Notes under the pieces: model-generated
Databases searched by the model: none
Told to the model about the DNA's origin: nothing
Seen by the model: only the letters and a program-made list of their open reading frames with translations
Origin: an uncultured euryarchaeote
GTDB lineage: Archaea > Thermoplasmatota > Poseidoniia > Poseidoniales > Poseidoniaceae
DNA length: 64,000 bases
NCBI GenBank assembly: GCA_937892945.1
Contig: CALBIL010000098.1
Coordinates: 33,996-97,995 of the forward strand
Reading direction: 5' to 3'
Part shown: positions 11,001 through 18,336 of the stretch, one piece after another
Layout of the letters: every line of letters begins with the position of its first letter
Numbering within the stretch: position 1 is the first letter of the stretch
Made by a program: the position numbers and the translations under genes

Positions 11001-13324
11001 GTTGACCATGCACAGACTCCGATGTTTGTTGCAGCGTATACCGTGCCTCCTGACACAGCGAAATCAAAGTATTGTTGAGGGCGAGTGTTCCAGGAACTGC
11101 CGGTTTGGAATGATGTAGAACTTGAACCATCCCACTCAATTGCTCCGCCACTTGTTCCAATGTAGAGATTGCTTCCATCCGCTTCCAACGCGTAGATATT
11201 GTCGTTTGGAAGTACTTCAGTTGCTGAGCCTTGACCATTATTTCCAGCCTCGGTCAATGGGATCAATAATTCACCAGTGGACAAGTCCTTTCGAGCGACA
11301 CCATATCCTGGGATTCCGAAGTAAAGTATGTCTCCAGTGACGGCTACAGGCACATTATTTGCACCGTTCACGCCGGTAGAAATCCATGGGGTTAGCCATG
11401 AATCGTTTGACAGATCATAGCGAAGAACACCATTTCCATCAGTAGCCAAATGTACCGTATTGCTAAACAATGCAAGGTCTACTGCAGAAGCATCATATTG
11501 AGGTGCCACAGCAGAATTTACTCCAGTCAAGTCAATCAATACCATTTGGCCTTGCCCGGTAATTCCAACGGCAGTTGAACCATCAGAATCAACTCGAATA
11601 ATTTCATCGTTATTCAAATCCGTGTTCGAAGTATCCCATGTTTGCAGAAGCGTGCCGTTGCTGTGCATTTGATGCATTCCACTTTCTGAAGCGATGAATA
11701 CATGCGAGCCATCGTTCATCAAATGATTGACCGTCGTACCAAGATAGACAGGTTGGAGCCAGCGAGATGCTTGGGTATCGAAACGATTCATCCAATCATC
11801 AGCGGCAACAAAGACAACGCCATTCAATTCAGTGGCGTCTTGCATACTGGAAGAAGTTGGACCACTTCCAATCAGCACAGTTCCAGTTTGAAGCGGTGTT
11901 GAGCCGGGACTTAATTCAGCAAACGAGCCAAACCCGTTTCCAAGCAACAAGGTCTCGTTTGCTGGTGCACGTGAGCCAAGATTTGGCCATACGATAAGGT
12001 CTTGACCATCTCCAGTTAATCCAAACGCAGAAATCGCTTGTGAACTTGAAAATACACCGACAGTCGTATCGTATTCATGAAGAGTATCGCCACTTAGAAT
12101 AAACAAATCAGAGCCAGAGCGAGCCATTCCATTGATGGTATTACTCGTTAACCAATTTCCATCGTTCCAAGTCGAGAGCCAAAATCCTGAACTCCAATCG
12201 TACCGTGCTAATCCATTGGACGGTGAAGCAAGAAGTAACTGATTTCCTGAGACAATCATTTCCGTAATCTCATCGGAATGAAGGCTGTTAGCCGTCGACC
12301 AAGTCGATAAGGCACTGCCAGCAGTCAGGTCCCAGCGCACAACCCCTTCATCATCAAAAGAAATGTAGAGGATATTGTTGACTTCAAGCATATCCAATGC
12401 TACTCCTTGTGTTGTTTTGGTCATAGGGAACGACCAACTTACACCATCCCATTGAGCTATACCGTCCTGGTTGGCGGCGTAGACATATCCATTGGAGGCA
12501 ATCATGAATGTATCATAGGCTGCTCGCGACGGCCAAGGCAGTGGCGTCTGCTCACTCGTTTCATCAAGAGAAAAGGCATAAAATCTATTTTCAGTAAGAA
12601 CATGAAGTAGATTATTGGTTGTGTCTATTGCTAAATCATTAATCTCTGCATCAAACTCAAGCACATCGATGACAATTGGATCATTGGAATAATCTAATAT
12701 CAAGAGTGCATCTTCGATGGCGAGATACATGCGGCCATCATCAGGATGAATGGCTGATGCAGCAATTACGAGTTCCAAAGGAGCGAGTGCCACCATTGGG
12801 TCGACGGGTGAGAGTGCCTCAATGATTAATTCTGTGATTTCAGCATCGGAAGGAAGCGTCCATGTCGCACCCGAATCACTGTTTGGATTTAGGCGCCCCG
12901 AGTAAGGATTTGGGCCGGCGAAACTGTCTTGAGAGCCAAGCATTCCAAGTCCGCGCCAGTCGAGTAAATTAACTCCAATATCACTCGCTACAAGCATCGG
13001 TTCTTCGATCATCAAACCATCACTTCCATTGACTCGGATTTGGAATGAAACATTAGACAAGTCCGCACCTGGGGCGAATTCTAACGTCCATGAAGCACTG
13101 GCTTGCCCACCCGTAGTTGGATTCGCTCCAACCGCATCGAGCTGAACCCAGCCGGTATCATTACTCCCTTCTTGAGGCCAAATAGTGGCGATGGAAGTTT
13201 CATGAGCAGAAACACTAGAGATAGTAAGTAAAGGCGCAGCCGATGAAAGCAGCATTAACACGACCAAAAGAAGTGCTCTTTGAGCGTCGCGGGGTAGGGC
13301 CGCAGTGTTCGTCTTGAGGTTCAT
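5045..13324 (-). CDS. Giant membrane-anchored surface protein: propeller-like repeats plus FN3-like domains
   Basis: About 2759 residues. A signal peptide (hydrophobic stretch LLLVVLMLLSSAAPLLTI, cleavage near VSAHE) opens the protein. Residues about 180-1750 hold many repeats with a WL(T/S)xW...GxxLP... pattern alternating with hydrophobic strands, like two-component-regulator propeller or PQQ/WD-type blades. Residues about 1900-2600 hold several FN3-like modules introduced by DRPDDGG, DTPDDDG, DHPDDDG and DRPNDDG. One transmembrane helix (about 2627-2646) precedes a short cytoplasmic tail rich in Pro, Gln and Ala. The start is ATG 13324; the ORF track's TTG is one codon earlier. The gene ends ten bases before the pabC ATG, so the two may be co-transcribed. 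Adhesion, sensing or polymer binding are possible; none is shown. Confidence 0.85.
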   Translation of the reverse strand: MNLKTNTAALPRDAQRALLLVVLMLLSSAAPLLTISSVSAHETSIATIWPQEGSNDTGWVQLDAVGANPTTGGQASASWTLEFAPGADLSNVSFQIRVNGSDGLMIEEPMLVASDIGVNLLDWRGLGMLGSQDSFAGPNPYSGRLNPNSDSGATWTLPSDAEITELIIEALSPVDPMVALAPLELVIAASAIHPDDGRMYLAIEDALLILDYSNDPIVIDVLEFDAEINDLAIDTTNNLLHVLTENRFYAFSLDETSEQTPLPWPSRAAYDTFMIASNGYVYAANQDGIAQWDGVSWSFPMTKTTQGVALDMLEVNNILYISFDDEGVVRWDLTAGSALSTWSTANSLHSDEITEMIVSGNQLLLASPSNGLARYDWSSGFWLSTWNDGNWLTSNTINGMARSGSDLFILSGDTLHEYDTTVGVFSSSQAISAFGLTGDGQDLIVWPNLGSRAPANETLLLGNGFGSFAELSPGSTPLQTGTVLIGSGPTSSSMQDATELNGVVFVAADDWMNRFDTQASRWLQPVYLGTTVNHLMNDGSHVFIASESGMHQMHSNGTLLQTWDTSNTDLNNDEIIRVDSDGSTAVGITGQGQMVLIDLTGVNSAVAPQYDASAVDLALFSNTVHLATDGNGVLRYDLSNDSWLTPWISTGVNGANNVPVAVTGDILYFGIPGYGVARKDLSTGELLIPLTEAGNNGQGSATEVLPNDNIYALEADGSNLYIGTSGGAIEWDGSSSTSFQTGSSWNTRPQQYFDFAVSGGTVYAATNIGVCAWSTSQISSTNPDCLNVQDGMPNWATYSVEADGYGYIFGGTTSGVGIITASPYEVIGEWEAGEQTQNAPVEVIDDIAYIGLDGIGVARYDIPNNAWLTLWTEDNVLDGGNEEVTGLVADVTPGQIWISGDDGFQLLNTTTGAEVYDIESGSSLFGDGAGTTGPAYDLIVDNGIMYYHTGEADVYRLDIVNYSRLSYLEAGAQVDENNGDAFGMNIIDGTLMVGIASNQWWNTDGSGGIAQWDIATGTWDQSILPIGQVDRVTAYESSTGNMWVSWGESNLELIAPNGTTMGTWDDDDFNFPIREILEFNGEVLFATEDGVARYNETSDQWLTMWEEGNGLPNNAGSRIYELWTDGTNLVVGGGDVSNFGQFQGGHVSHWDGTSWNEYTMGQSGTPGGYPLSMAECGGLLHVGIYANNGGVARFDMANDTFVGSFTRADLGIGQVSGVACDTTDTLYVAFYADEADIKKYGYSTAAWLTPITTVTNNLPSDRVWWDAIDYANGQLVLGHGIGLSGNNIIGGGYTIIATSGNTNAQANINGAGSSVTSFQWVNNQWLMGQAGGSSGFSKVETLSSLGQNTVATLPGLVSGQVTTMTGNSTHLWVTTAGTNQGFGQSSGAGMLQGERQTDGSILWQDGWTMAANSKAQDAELIGTDLYISSTPTGLYKLDTLTGIVTRLNGGLHNNHDGMVRVGTTLVLGLMGSGGSAPGVQLYDLQTGYGNGKLIGGLPSNSINGFAATTDVLYIATNGGIGRWNYAASDWMNPLTTSDGLPTNVVEDVLVEGNYLWMTTTAGLVRMNLTTNATTLYTSASGLMGTSTMSLTSYTPTGGETTLFIGHDGAGSERPAVTTIGLTSGTITGHEFDQLPSNNIDALASDYWGVHIATDIGPMTHWNSTSSFFENGIPSYQIFGWPVQKMVSDGEHLLVFGGNGVSVIEARTNSHQNLKMISMPLLTGGTISSDYIWLTTDGEGLYGYENNPQYTEIERVSVRYADPLNVGFNLATQDITDMTHPGMSIILADLNSTVALDSTQGVVGTNGILFQTVPLAFTSPVNNAATWAQSKSLKYNATIELNNNPDFETTMQLAVDNGIIVNGTQYMRMTLRSPSNGSIHVRLIYDYVRTETPISMTDIIDRPDDGGGALLANWSLVHDDNFARYLVYVNDGPVWTVDGGILTADDLAGRTIDKAVSLHSRLSSEVTTANGIPLVDGEQYYAVVVVEYDDGHLGTPSPIMGPASPTNEKPLSPLWADAGPHEGGADGDLEVEWARCTSLDLEGTMIYASTSSMTDVLGLIPAAEVDKTEGNTTVLSLDAGQPYWLALTCVDESGQEDVMDPTIIGPVVPTGGLNDNTAPPKMENVAAIDTPDDDGGRITVSWDVNPAEDCTFYAVFMRTWDDADAAIGNEGIANGFSQAKIIDDCSESSTTVTSMDGVALQDGQMYYVGVVAYDDWLNVDLVDVDLIQVTPLRNTAGSGTTPDRVGSVNAFDHPDDDGTAIDVIWSISDADDFSHYIVWAADQPISDLSVAWAGFGDDDGKCACLKINKQWIDEDYNPIELSISTALYGGDSILDATPQIIKPGVELFVVVTVHDLAGNVYLTDLPQATVIPINNIEDVTAPAPLETLELYDRPNDDGSALLLDFELSEASDVANYEIYAATWSFDAVGMGSTGPSTPVAVLSRLPELPLTINIVAGDTPVIAGQEIWAVVVVRDTAGNAQEINLASVSAQSIDDGVDDLGGYLDEIEDVVLSWNSETNILVEWTHSSDPSVRGYRIYISNSDFSSNSEADFVAEVKASNSFLITPNNYDPLLNTSAWYIAVTPFDDIFEREEVDAMMLDVFGKNNANNDGGEDAANENDFSSLLTTPNLLAAGLLLVSLLLLVAIVRSRGGRRSRDQTIELQEATWGIQDDDWGAVAAPAPPPMAGKPVPALDQNQGQDIYAAAQRIENQDLYGRSTYQAPQPVMQPAQNNALLNDLAGPTSPQLPQASIDTSFLDDLL

Positions 13325-13345
13325 CAAAAACTATCGGGGTTTTAG

Positions 13346-13356
13346 GGTATTTGAAC
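13346..13356 (-). promoter_or_regulatory. Candidate TATA box of the giant surface protein gene
   Basis: On the minus strand TTCAAATACCC is centred about 27 bases upstream of the ATG at 13324. That is the usual archaeal TATA-to-start-site distance, so the transcript would be leaderless or nearly so. No Shine-Dalgarno-like sequence lies just before this ATG, which agrees. This is position-based inference only. Confidence 0.4.
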
Positions 13357-13561
13357 GCGCCCCTCGGTCGTGTGGAAAAATCTCATCAAACCGGCCAATT
13401 TCCCCTCCCATCCAGCATTCTACCGAACGAATATCAATTTCTCTCTCTGTTCGATAATATTCTCCGGAAACTGAATCAAAGTGAACAGATTGACTTCACA
13501 GCCTATCGCTTTCACGCAACACTCAAACCTAAGACCTGCTTGGTTGGATAAAGGTCCAACT

Positions 13562-15883
13562 ATGAATCTCGATAAAAAGGAGCGTTTACTCCGGAAAGAG
13601 GCGCTTGAATACCACGAAGCTGAACCGCGTGGTAAAATCAAGGTTGTACCTACAAAGCCACATTCCACCGCTCATGAACTTAGCCTTGCTTATTCGCCAG
13701 GTGTTGCTTACCCCTGCCTCGATATCGCAGAGCGCCCCGAAGACGCTTATCGCTACACTTCGAAAGGTAATTTAGTTGCCGTAATTTCAAATGGAACTGC
13801 AGTACTGGGACTGGGGAATATCGGTGCACTTGCGAGTAAACCGGTGATGGAAGGAAAAGGCCTCTTATTGAAGACGTTTGCAGATATCGACGTTTTTGAC
13901 ATCGAAGTTGATACCGAAGACCCCGAGTCCTTTATTGAAACAGTTGTTAATATTTCTAAAACCTTTGGAGGAATTAATCTTGAAGATATCAAAGCACCAG
14001 AATGTTTTGAAATTGAACGCCGTATTGCTGAAGCAACAGACATACCCGTCATGCACGATGACCAACACGGCACAGCAATCATTTCCGCAGCCGCTTTGTT
14101 GAATGCCGTTGAATTACAAGAAAAAAGTCTTGATTCGATTAAAGTTGTGGTTATTGGGGCGGGCGCTAGCGCCATAGCTTGCGCTAACCATTACATCGCC
14201 ATTGGCGTCACGCGTGAAAACATCTCCATGGTCGACAGCAAAGGCATCATTACCAAAGCCCGGCTTGAGGCAGGAGAACTGAATGAATACAAAGCACCGT
14301 TTGCACACGACCGAGAAGTAGGCGATTTAGCAGATGCTTTACGTGGCGCTGATGTCATGCTCGGCCTTTCTCGAGGTGGCCTTGTGAGCAAGGAGATGAT
14401 CGCCACAATGGCAGATAAACCAATCATTTTTGCACTTGCAAACCCGACTCCAGAAATCACTCCAGAGAAGATTTTGGAAGTCCGCACCGACGCTATAATC
14501 GCGACAGGCCGTTCCGATTACTCAAATCAAGTCAACAATGTACTCGGATTCCCTTACATTTTCCGCGGGGCTCTTGATGTGCGTGCCCGAGATATTACAC
14601 AAGGTATGAAAATGGCAGCAACCCATGCACTTGCAGAACTCGCAAAAGAACCTGTACCGGATTATATTTCAGCCGCTTATGACGGAGCAACAATGCAATA
14701 CGGCCCAGACTATATCATTCCAAAGCCGTTCGACCGCAGGGTCCTGATTTGGGAGGCTTCAGCAGTTGCTCAAGCAGCCGTTGAAGAGGGCGTAGCAGCC
14801 GTAAAGCCTGAGGATTTTTCAATTGTTGACTACCGTGAAGAATTGGAAGCCCGACTCGGTCTTTCCTATTCCATCATGCGGCACGTCATCAACCAAGTTC
14901 GTGGAAAAGGAAAAAGAATCGTGTTCCCTGAAGGCGATAATGAAAAGGTCTTGCGTGCAGCTGCTCAATTGGTTGAACAGAAGATTTGTTATCCAATTTT
15001 ATTAGGGCCGGTAAAACGTATCCAAAAGATGATGGACGAACTCGGATTGAATTTTGATTACGAAGTCTTCGACCCTCGTAAAGACAAGCGAAGAAAAGGG
15101 ATTTTTGCCGAAAGTATGATGGAAAACCGCGGTCGAAAAGGTATGACGTATGCTGATGCACACCGCTTACTCAAATCACGCCCATATTTTGCCAGCCAAA
15201 TGGTGATGAATGGAGATGCAGATGGATTTGTAGGAGGTGTCAGCCGAAATTACGATGATGTACTCCGCCCAACTCTCGAACTTATCGGAGCCGACGAAAA
15301 CGCACATTGTGTCGTCGGTTGCTACATGATGAATGTCAAAGGCCGAACCATCTTTTTGGCGGATGCAACGGTGAATGTTTATCCCGATAGTCGAACACTC
15401 GCTGAAATCGCCGTTCAGACCGCTAAAGTTGCTCGACGTTTCGGTGTCGCTCCAAGAGTTGCAATGTTATCGTTTTCAAATTTCGGTTCAAGTCGAGCTC
15501 AACGCTCAGAACGAATTGAAGACGCAATCCAATTTGCCCGCGAACTCGATCCTTCACTGGTCATCGACGGGCCAATGCAAGCAGATACTGCACTCAACAG
15601 CGCTGTACAAAATGAATACCCATTTATGGATTTCAAAGGCCCAGCCAATGTCCTGGTATTGCCAAATCTTGCTGCTGCCAACATTGCTTACAAACTCCTT
15701 GAGGAACTTGGTGATGCAGAGATGACTGGTCCTATTTTGGAAGGTATGGATAAACCTGTACAACTGGTTGCGCGACAAGATGGAGTCCGGCATATTGTCA
15801 ACATGGCAGCGATCTGTGCCGCTGATGCCATCCGTCAAGATTCGTTTTGGGAAACGTTAGTTACGCCTTCCAGTAATGACTGA
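13562..15883 (+). CDS. maeB: Hybrid NAD(P)-dependent malic enzyme with C-terminal phosphotransacetylase-like domain
   Basis: The first ~430 residues are a malic enzyme: AYSPGVAYPC, the metal-binding region FADIDVFDIE, the DDQHGTAI motif and the dinucleotide-binding VIGAGASAIACANHY. The remaining ~330 residues match phosphate acetyltransferase (PTA), with RGKGKRIVFPEGDNEKVLRA at its start and ADTALNSAVQNEYPF later. It should decarboxylate malate to pyruvate. In the bacterial MaeB family the PTA-like part is generally regulatory rather than catalytic. The ORF track begins at GTG 13481, but its first 27 residues do not resemble the family and ATG 13562 gives the expected NLDKKERLLRKEALEYH start. 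The 3' end overlaps the convergent gene by 27 bases. Confidence 0.94.
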   Translation: MNLDKKERLLRKEALEYHEAEPRGKIKVVPTKPHSTAHELSLAYSPGVAYPCLDIAERPEDAYRYTSKGNLVAVISNGTAVLGLGNIGALASKPVMEGKGLLLKTFADIDVFDIEVDTEDPESFIETVVNISKTFGGINLEDIKAPECFEIERRIAEATDIPVMHDDQHGTAIISAAALLNAVELQEKSLDSIKVVVIGAGASAIACANHYIAIGVTRENISMVDSKGIITKARLEAGELNEYKAPFAHDREVGDLADALRGADVMLGLSRGGLVSKEMIATMADKPIIFALANPTPEITPEKILEVRTDAIIATGRSDYSNQVNNVLGFPYIFRGALDVRARDITQGMKMAATHALAELAKEPVPDYISAAYDGATMQYGPDYIIPKPFDRRVLIWEASAVAQAAVEEGVAAVKPEDFSIVDYREELEARLGLSYSIMRHVINQVRGKGKRIVFPEGDNEKVLRAAAQLVEQKICYPILLGPVKRIQKMMDELGLNFDYEVFDPRKDKRRKGIFAESMMENRGRKGMTYADAHRLLKSRPYFASQMVMNGDADGFVGGVSRNYDDVLRPTLELIGADENAHCVVGCYMMNVKGRTIFLADATVNVYPDSRTLAEIAVQTAKVARRFGVAPRVAMLSFSNFGSSRAQRSERIEDAIQFARELDPSLVIDGPMQADTALNSAVQNEYPFMDFKGPANVLVLPNLAAANIAYKLLEELGDAEMTGPILEGMDKPVQLVARQDGVRHIVNMAAICAADAIRQDSFWETLVTPSSND

Positions 15884-16705
15884 GTTGTCCACTTCATCGA
15901 AGGATACGGTTGGTCGACGTGGCCGCCAAAAGGCACCCGTTACAAAACCTGCACACAGGCCTCCAAACAGTAAGTTGGCCCACCCACTGGTTGCATAACT
16001 CCCCATGCCCCTGGCAATTGGAATCGCAAAGGATGGAATCACGCCGAGGAGAAATGTCCAAAAGATTTCGCCACGGATATTTGCGGAAAGATCAGCGTTT
16101 ATTGGGACTCGAATTGCCTCTCCTTCACGTATTGGAGTGATGATGAGGCGTGCGACCATCCCACTTAATTCACGGTCCATTGGAGCACTTGAAAGCGCAG
16201 TGACTCCTTCTTGGTTGGGGTGAGTTTCGATCGCTGTTCGGTGATTCGCCATCGGCCCAATCCCCGTAAAATCTCGAGGGCGTCCATCCATCATTGCACC
16301 TCGGTAATTATCTGAAACACCATCAGCTAAGATTTCTATTTTTTTCGCTTCCAATTCTAACTGTATTTGCTCATGAGCATGGCGCCACTCACCTTCACTC
16401 GGACAACGTATTTCCCATGATTTCTTTGAATCAAGGCCATGTTCAGAAGATTCGAAATGTTTGGATAGTTCCATACAAATTTGCTTCAATCGTTCACCGC
16501 TCAATGTAACTTTAGTTTTATCAAGTTTGAGCAGTTCTTGCAATTGACTGTGAGATAATACAGATTTCATCACATAGATTTCAGGGCAGCGAACTTCATG
16601 ACGAGGCCGTTGGCTACCATACATCCATCCGCCTTTTTCAGTTCCAAGAAAAACGCTACCGGCTTGGACGGGAGTAAATTCAATACCTCGATATTGAATT
16701 GACAA
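15857..16705 (-). CDS. Formylglycine-generating-enzyme-like domain tethered to two membrane helices
   Basis: Residues about 10-160 resemble an abridged FGE/SUMF1-type fold. They include VFLGTEKGGWMYGSQRPRH (family pattern: small hydrophobic-G...E.P.H.V), EIYVMKSVLSHSQLQEL (family: F.i...PVT..qy) and RCPSEGEWRHA (family: RLPTEAEWEyA). The usual catalytic core and its cysteines are not visible, so enzymatic activity is unlikely. Two hydrophobic segments (about 210-262) follow, then a short basic tail. The start is TTG 16705, supported by GAGGTGG five bases upstream that also covers the stop of the preceding gene. It is the third gene of a tightly packed minus-strand operon. Function unknown. 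Confidence 0.6.
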   Translation of the reverse strand: MSIQYRGIEFTPVQAGSVFLGTEKGGWMYGSQRPRHEVRCPEIYVMKSVLSHSQLQELLKLDKTKVTLSGERLKQICMELSKHFESSEHGLDSKKSWEIRCPSEGEWRHAHEQIQLELEAKKIEILADGVSDNYRGAMMDGRPRDFTGIGPMANHRTAIETHPNQEGVTALSSAPMDRELSGMVARLIITPIREGEAIRVPINADLSANIRGEIFWTFLLGVIPSFAIPIARGMGSYATSGWANLLFGGLCAGFVTGAFWRPRRPTVSFDEVDNSVITGRRN

Positions 16706-16714
16706 CTTACCACC

Positions 16715-17437
16715 TCATTGTATACTTGCTTCCATGCGACGATACCATGCCATGCCAGTGGCGTGGTCTTCAAGCAATGTGAATTGAGGGAAGGGTGAAA
16801 TCGAACGCATGTAGCCAAATACTGAAAAGTCGACAAGGTCCGGGCTCTTTCCCCCAAAGTAGGGATGCGTATTATGCGCTTCAGTAAATTCAGTCAAGAG
16901 GTCATGCCAAAGTTGCTTTGGTTTACGACCATCATTCTTAACCCTCTTTCGAGCAATGAAACCCCACATTATTGGGAACCCAGCCCACGCGTATAATCGC
17001 TTTGAAAAGAAACCAAACTTCTCAAGTTTTGAAATCTTTAATGTTGTTTTCAAAGCCGAACCTATGCTGCCGTAGAGGATTGGAATCGTGGCTTTGGACA
17101 TTTTGGTATCCGACCACTCAAGCCATTCATGTTGCCGTTCAGCATCGCCAAGAGCAGCCAACTTCCCATCATTATATGTGGAATCAATATGCTTCAGAAG
17201 TGGAGTGGAATCAACATGGTGTTCACCCTTTTCGTCAGTGAATACGGGTACTTTGCCCCAATTGTCAGCAAAACGAACTTCTTTCTTAATTTTCATGCCA
17301 TTGACACTCACATATTCAACGTCAAGTTTGAGATACTCAATCAATCCTCGAACCTTCCAACAGAATGGACAGGTGTAGAGCATATGGAGGGTAGGCGTTT
17401 GACCCATGGAGTAAGGGGGTTGCCGCTCCTTCTTCAA
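16715..17437 (-). CDS. Glutathione-S-transferase-like protein resembling prostaglandin E synthase 2
   Basis: The N-terminal thioredoxin-fold domain has a glutaredoxin-type active site CPFCWKVR (about residue 24) and a cis-Pro motif GKVPVFTDEKG. An all-helical GST C-terminal domain follows (240 aa in total). CPFCxKVR followed by VSVNGMKIKKEV is close to the mPGES-2 arrangement, so a thiol-dependent reductase or isomerase role is the safest reading; prostaglandins are not implied. The ORF track starts at TTG 17437, giving a four-base overlap with the upstream stop (TTGA) and a GAGGA just before it. ATG 17407 (MGQTPTLHML) is the alternative start. It is the second gene of a three-gene operon. 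Confidence 0.75.
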   Translation of the reverse strand: MKKERQPPYSMGQTPTLHMLYTCPFCWKVRGLIEYLKLDVEYVSVNGMKIKKEVRFADNWGKVPVFTDEKGEHHVDSTPLLKHIDSTYNDGKLAALGDAERQHEWLEWSDTKMSKATIPILYGSIGSALKTTLKISKLEKFGFFSKRLYAWAGFPIMWGFIARKRVKNDGRKPKQLWHDLLTEFTEAHNTHPYFGGKSPDLVDFSVFGYMRSISPFPQFTLLEDHATGMAWYRRMEASIQ

Positions 17438-17769
17438 TCCTCGTCATCTGACTCCGGCTTCCAACCAGGCTTCCAAAATTCAAGATTATCAAGCCAAATT
17501 ACCCATTCGGCATCTTCACAGGTAAGTAAACGAAAAGCACGAGCATCCAATCCACTTCGATTGATATCGCTCAATATCCCGTCGCGAGCAGCATCGCTCC
17601 ATTCGACTTGCATCCTCCGAATTTCCCTTCGTGCTTCGGCAGGATTATCAAAATTCAATTCGCATACATCTCTCAGTTCAGAGATTAAAATACGGTTATC
17701 CTTCAGAAGAGGATCGTTGATTGTGGCGCGATATGTTTCCGACTTCTTCCCAAACGGCCACCAACCCAT
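17434..17769 (-). CDS. Hypothetical protein, 111 aa
   Basis: Not recognised. The protein is rich in Trp and charged residues (MGWWPFGKKSETYRAT at the start, WVIWLDNLEFWKPGWKPE near the end) and finishes with an acidic tail. No signal peptide or membrane helix is seen, and it is probably a small helical cytoplasmic protein. It is the first gene of the operon with the GST-like and FGE-like genes, and its TGA overlaps the next start by four bases. The promoter should lie in the 84 bases shared with the divergent rlmH gene. Confidence 0.6.
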   Translation of the reverse strand: MGWWPFGKKSETYRATINDPLLKDNRILISELRDVCELNFDNPAEARREIRRMQVEWSDAARDGILSDINRSGLDARAFRLLTCEDAEWVIWLDNLEFWKPGWKPESDDED

Positions 17770-17853
17770 GGTCTTGATTCACTGGCCCTTACCTAAGACA
17801 TTTTGGACGTATGCGTATGAGGGCTTCATGAAGAAGGGCGCCTTGGCAAAACC

Positions 17854-18288
17854 ATGGCAAGAGTTACGGTTCATCTTCATGGCGTTCCAAAGGAGAAAGC
17901 AAATCGCGAACTCATTGAAATGTATTCGAAGCGGATTTCATCCCGTGGGATTCGCATTGAATACCACCCCGATAAAATGAGTGTTGAAGCCTACCAAAAT
18001 ATTCTTGCAAAAAGGAAAGGTACGGTCATCTATCTAGACGAAGGTGGTGAAACGCTTGACTCTCTTGAGTTTTCCAGCCGTGTACAAGAGTGGACCATTG
18101 CAGGAGATGAAACTCATTTGGCGATTGGACCTGCGCAAGGATGGCCTTCCACAAACATGCCCATTCATGCACCACGCCTTTCACTTTCAAAAATGACCTT
18201 TCCACACGAGCTTGCTAGCGTTCTCTTGGTCGAGCAATTATACCGTGCCACAGAGATTCTGCGTGGAAGCGCTTATCACAAGGCTTGA
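17854..18288 (+). CDS. rlmH: 23S rRNA (pseudouridine-N3)-methyltransferase RlmH-type SPOUT protein
   Basis: SPOUT methyltransferase of 144 residues, close to the usual 150-160. The family hallmark near the C-terminus is intact: LSLSKMTFPHELASVLLVEQ followed by YRATEILRGSAYHK. Upstream, VIYLDEGGETLDSLEFS matches the RlmH region LDErG..lsSeeFa. The normally conserved IGG(AD)G loop is altered to AIGPAQGW. In bacteria RlmH methylates pseudouridine 1915 in helix 69 at the decoding centre; a similar target here is inference. The gene is divergent from the 111-aa gene. Confidence 0.85.
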   Translation: MARVTVHLHGVPKEKANRELIEMYSKRISSRGIRIEYHPDKMSVEAYQNILAKRKGTVIYLDEGGETLDSLEFSSRVQEWTIAGDETHLAIGPAQGWPSTNMPIHAPRLSLSKMTFPHELASVLLVEQLYRATEILRGSAYHKA

Positions 18289-18336
18289 GCAAAGTGTCAA
18301 AAAGTGCCGTTTTGTCGAACGATTTGGAGGGGGATT

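Noticed and set aside
17129-17980. 283-aa plus-strand ORF spanning the GST-like and 111-aa genes
   Set aside because: It runs antisense to two well-supported minus-strand genes and in a different frame into rlmH; no family resemblance.
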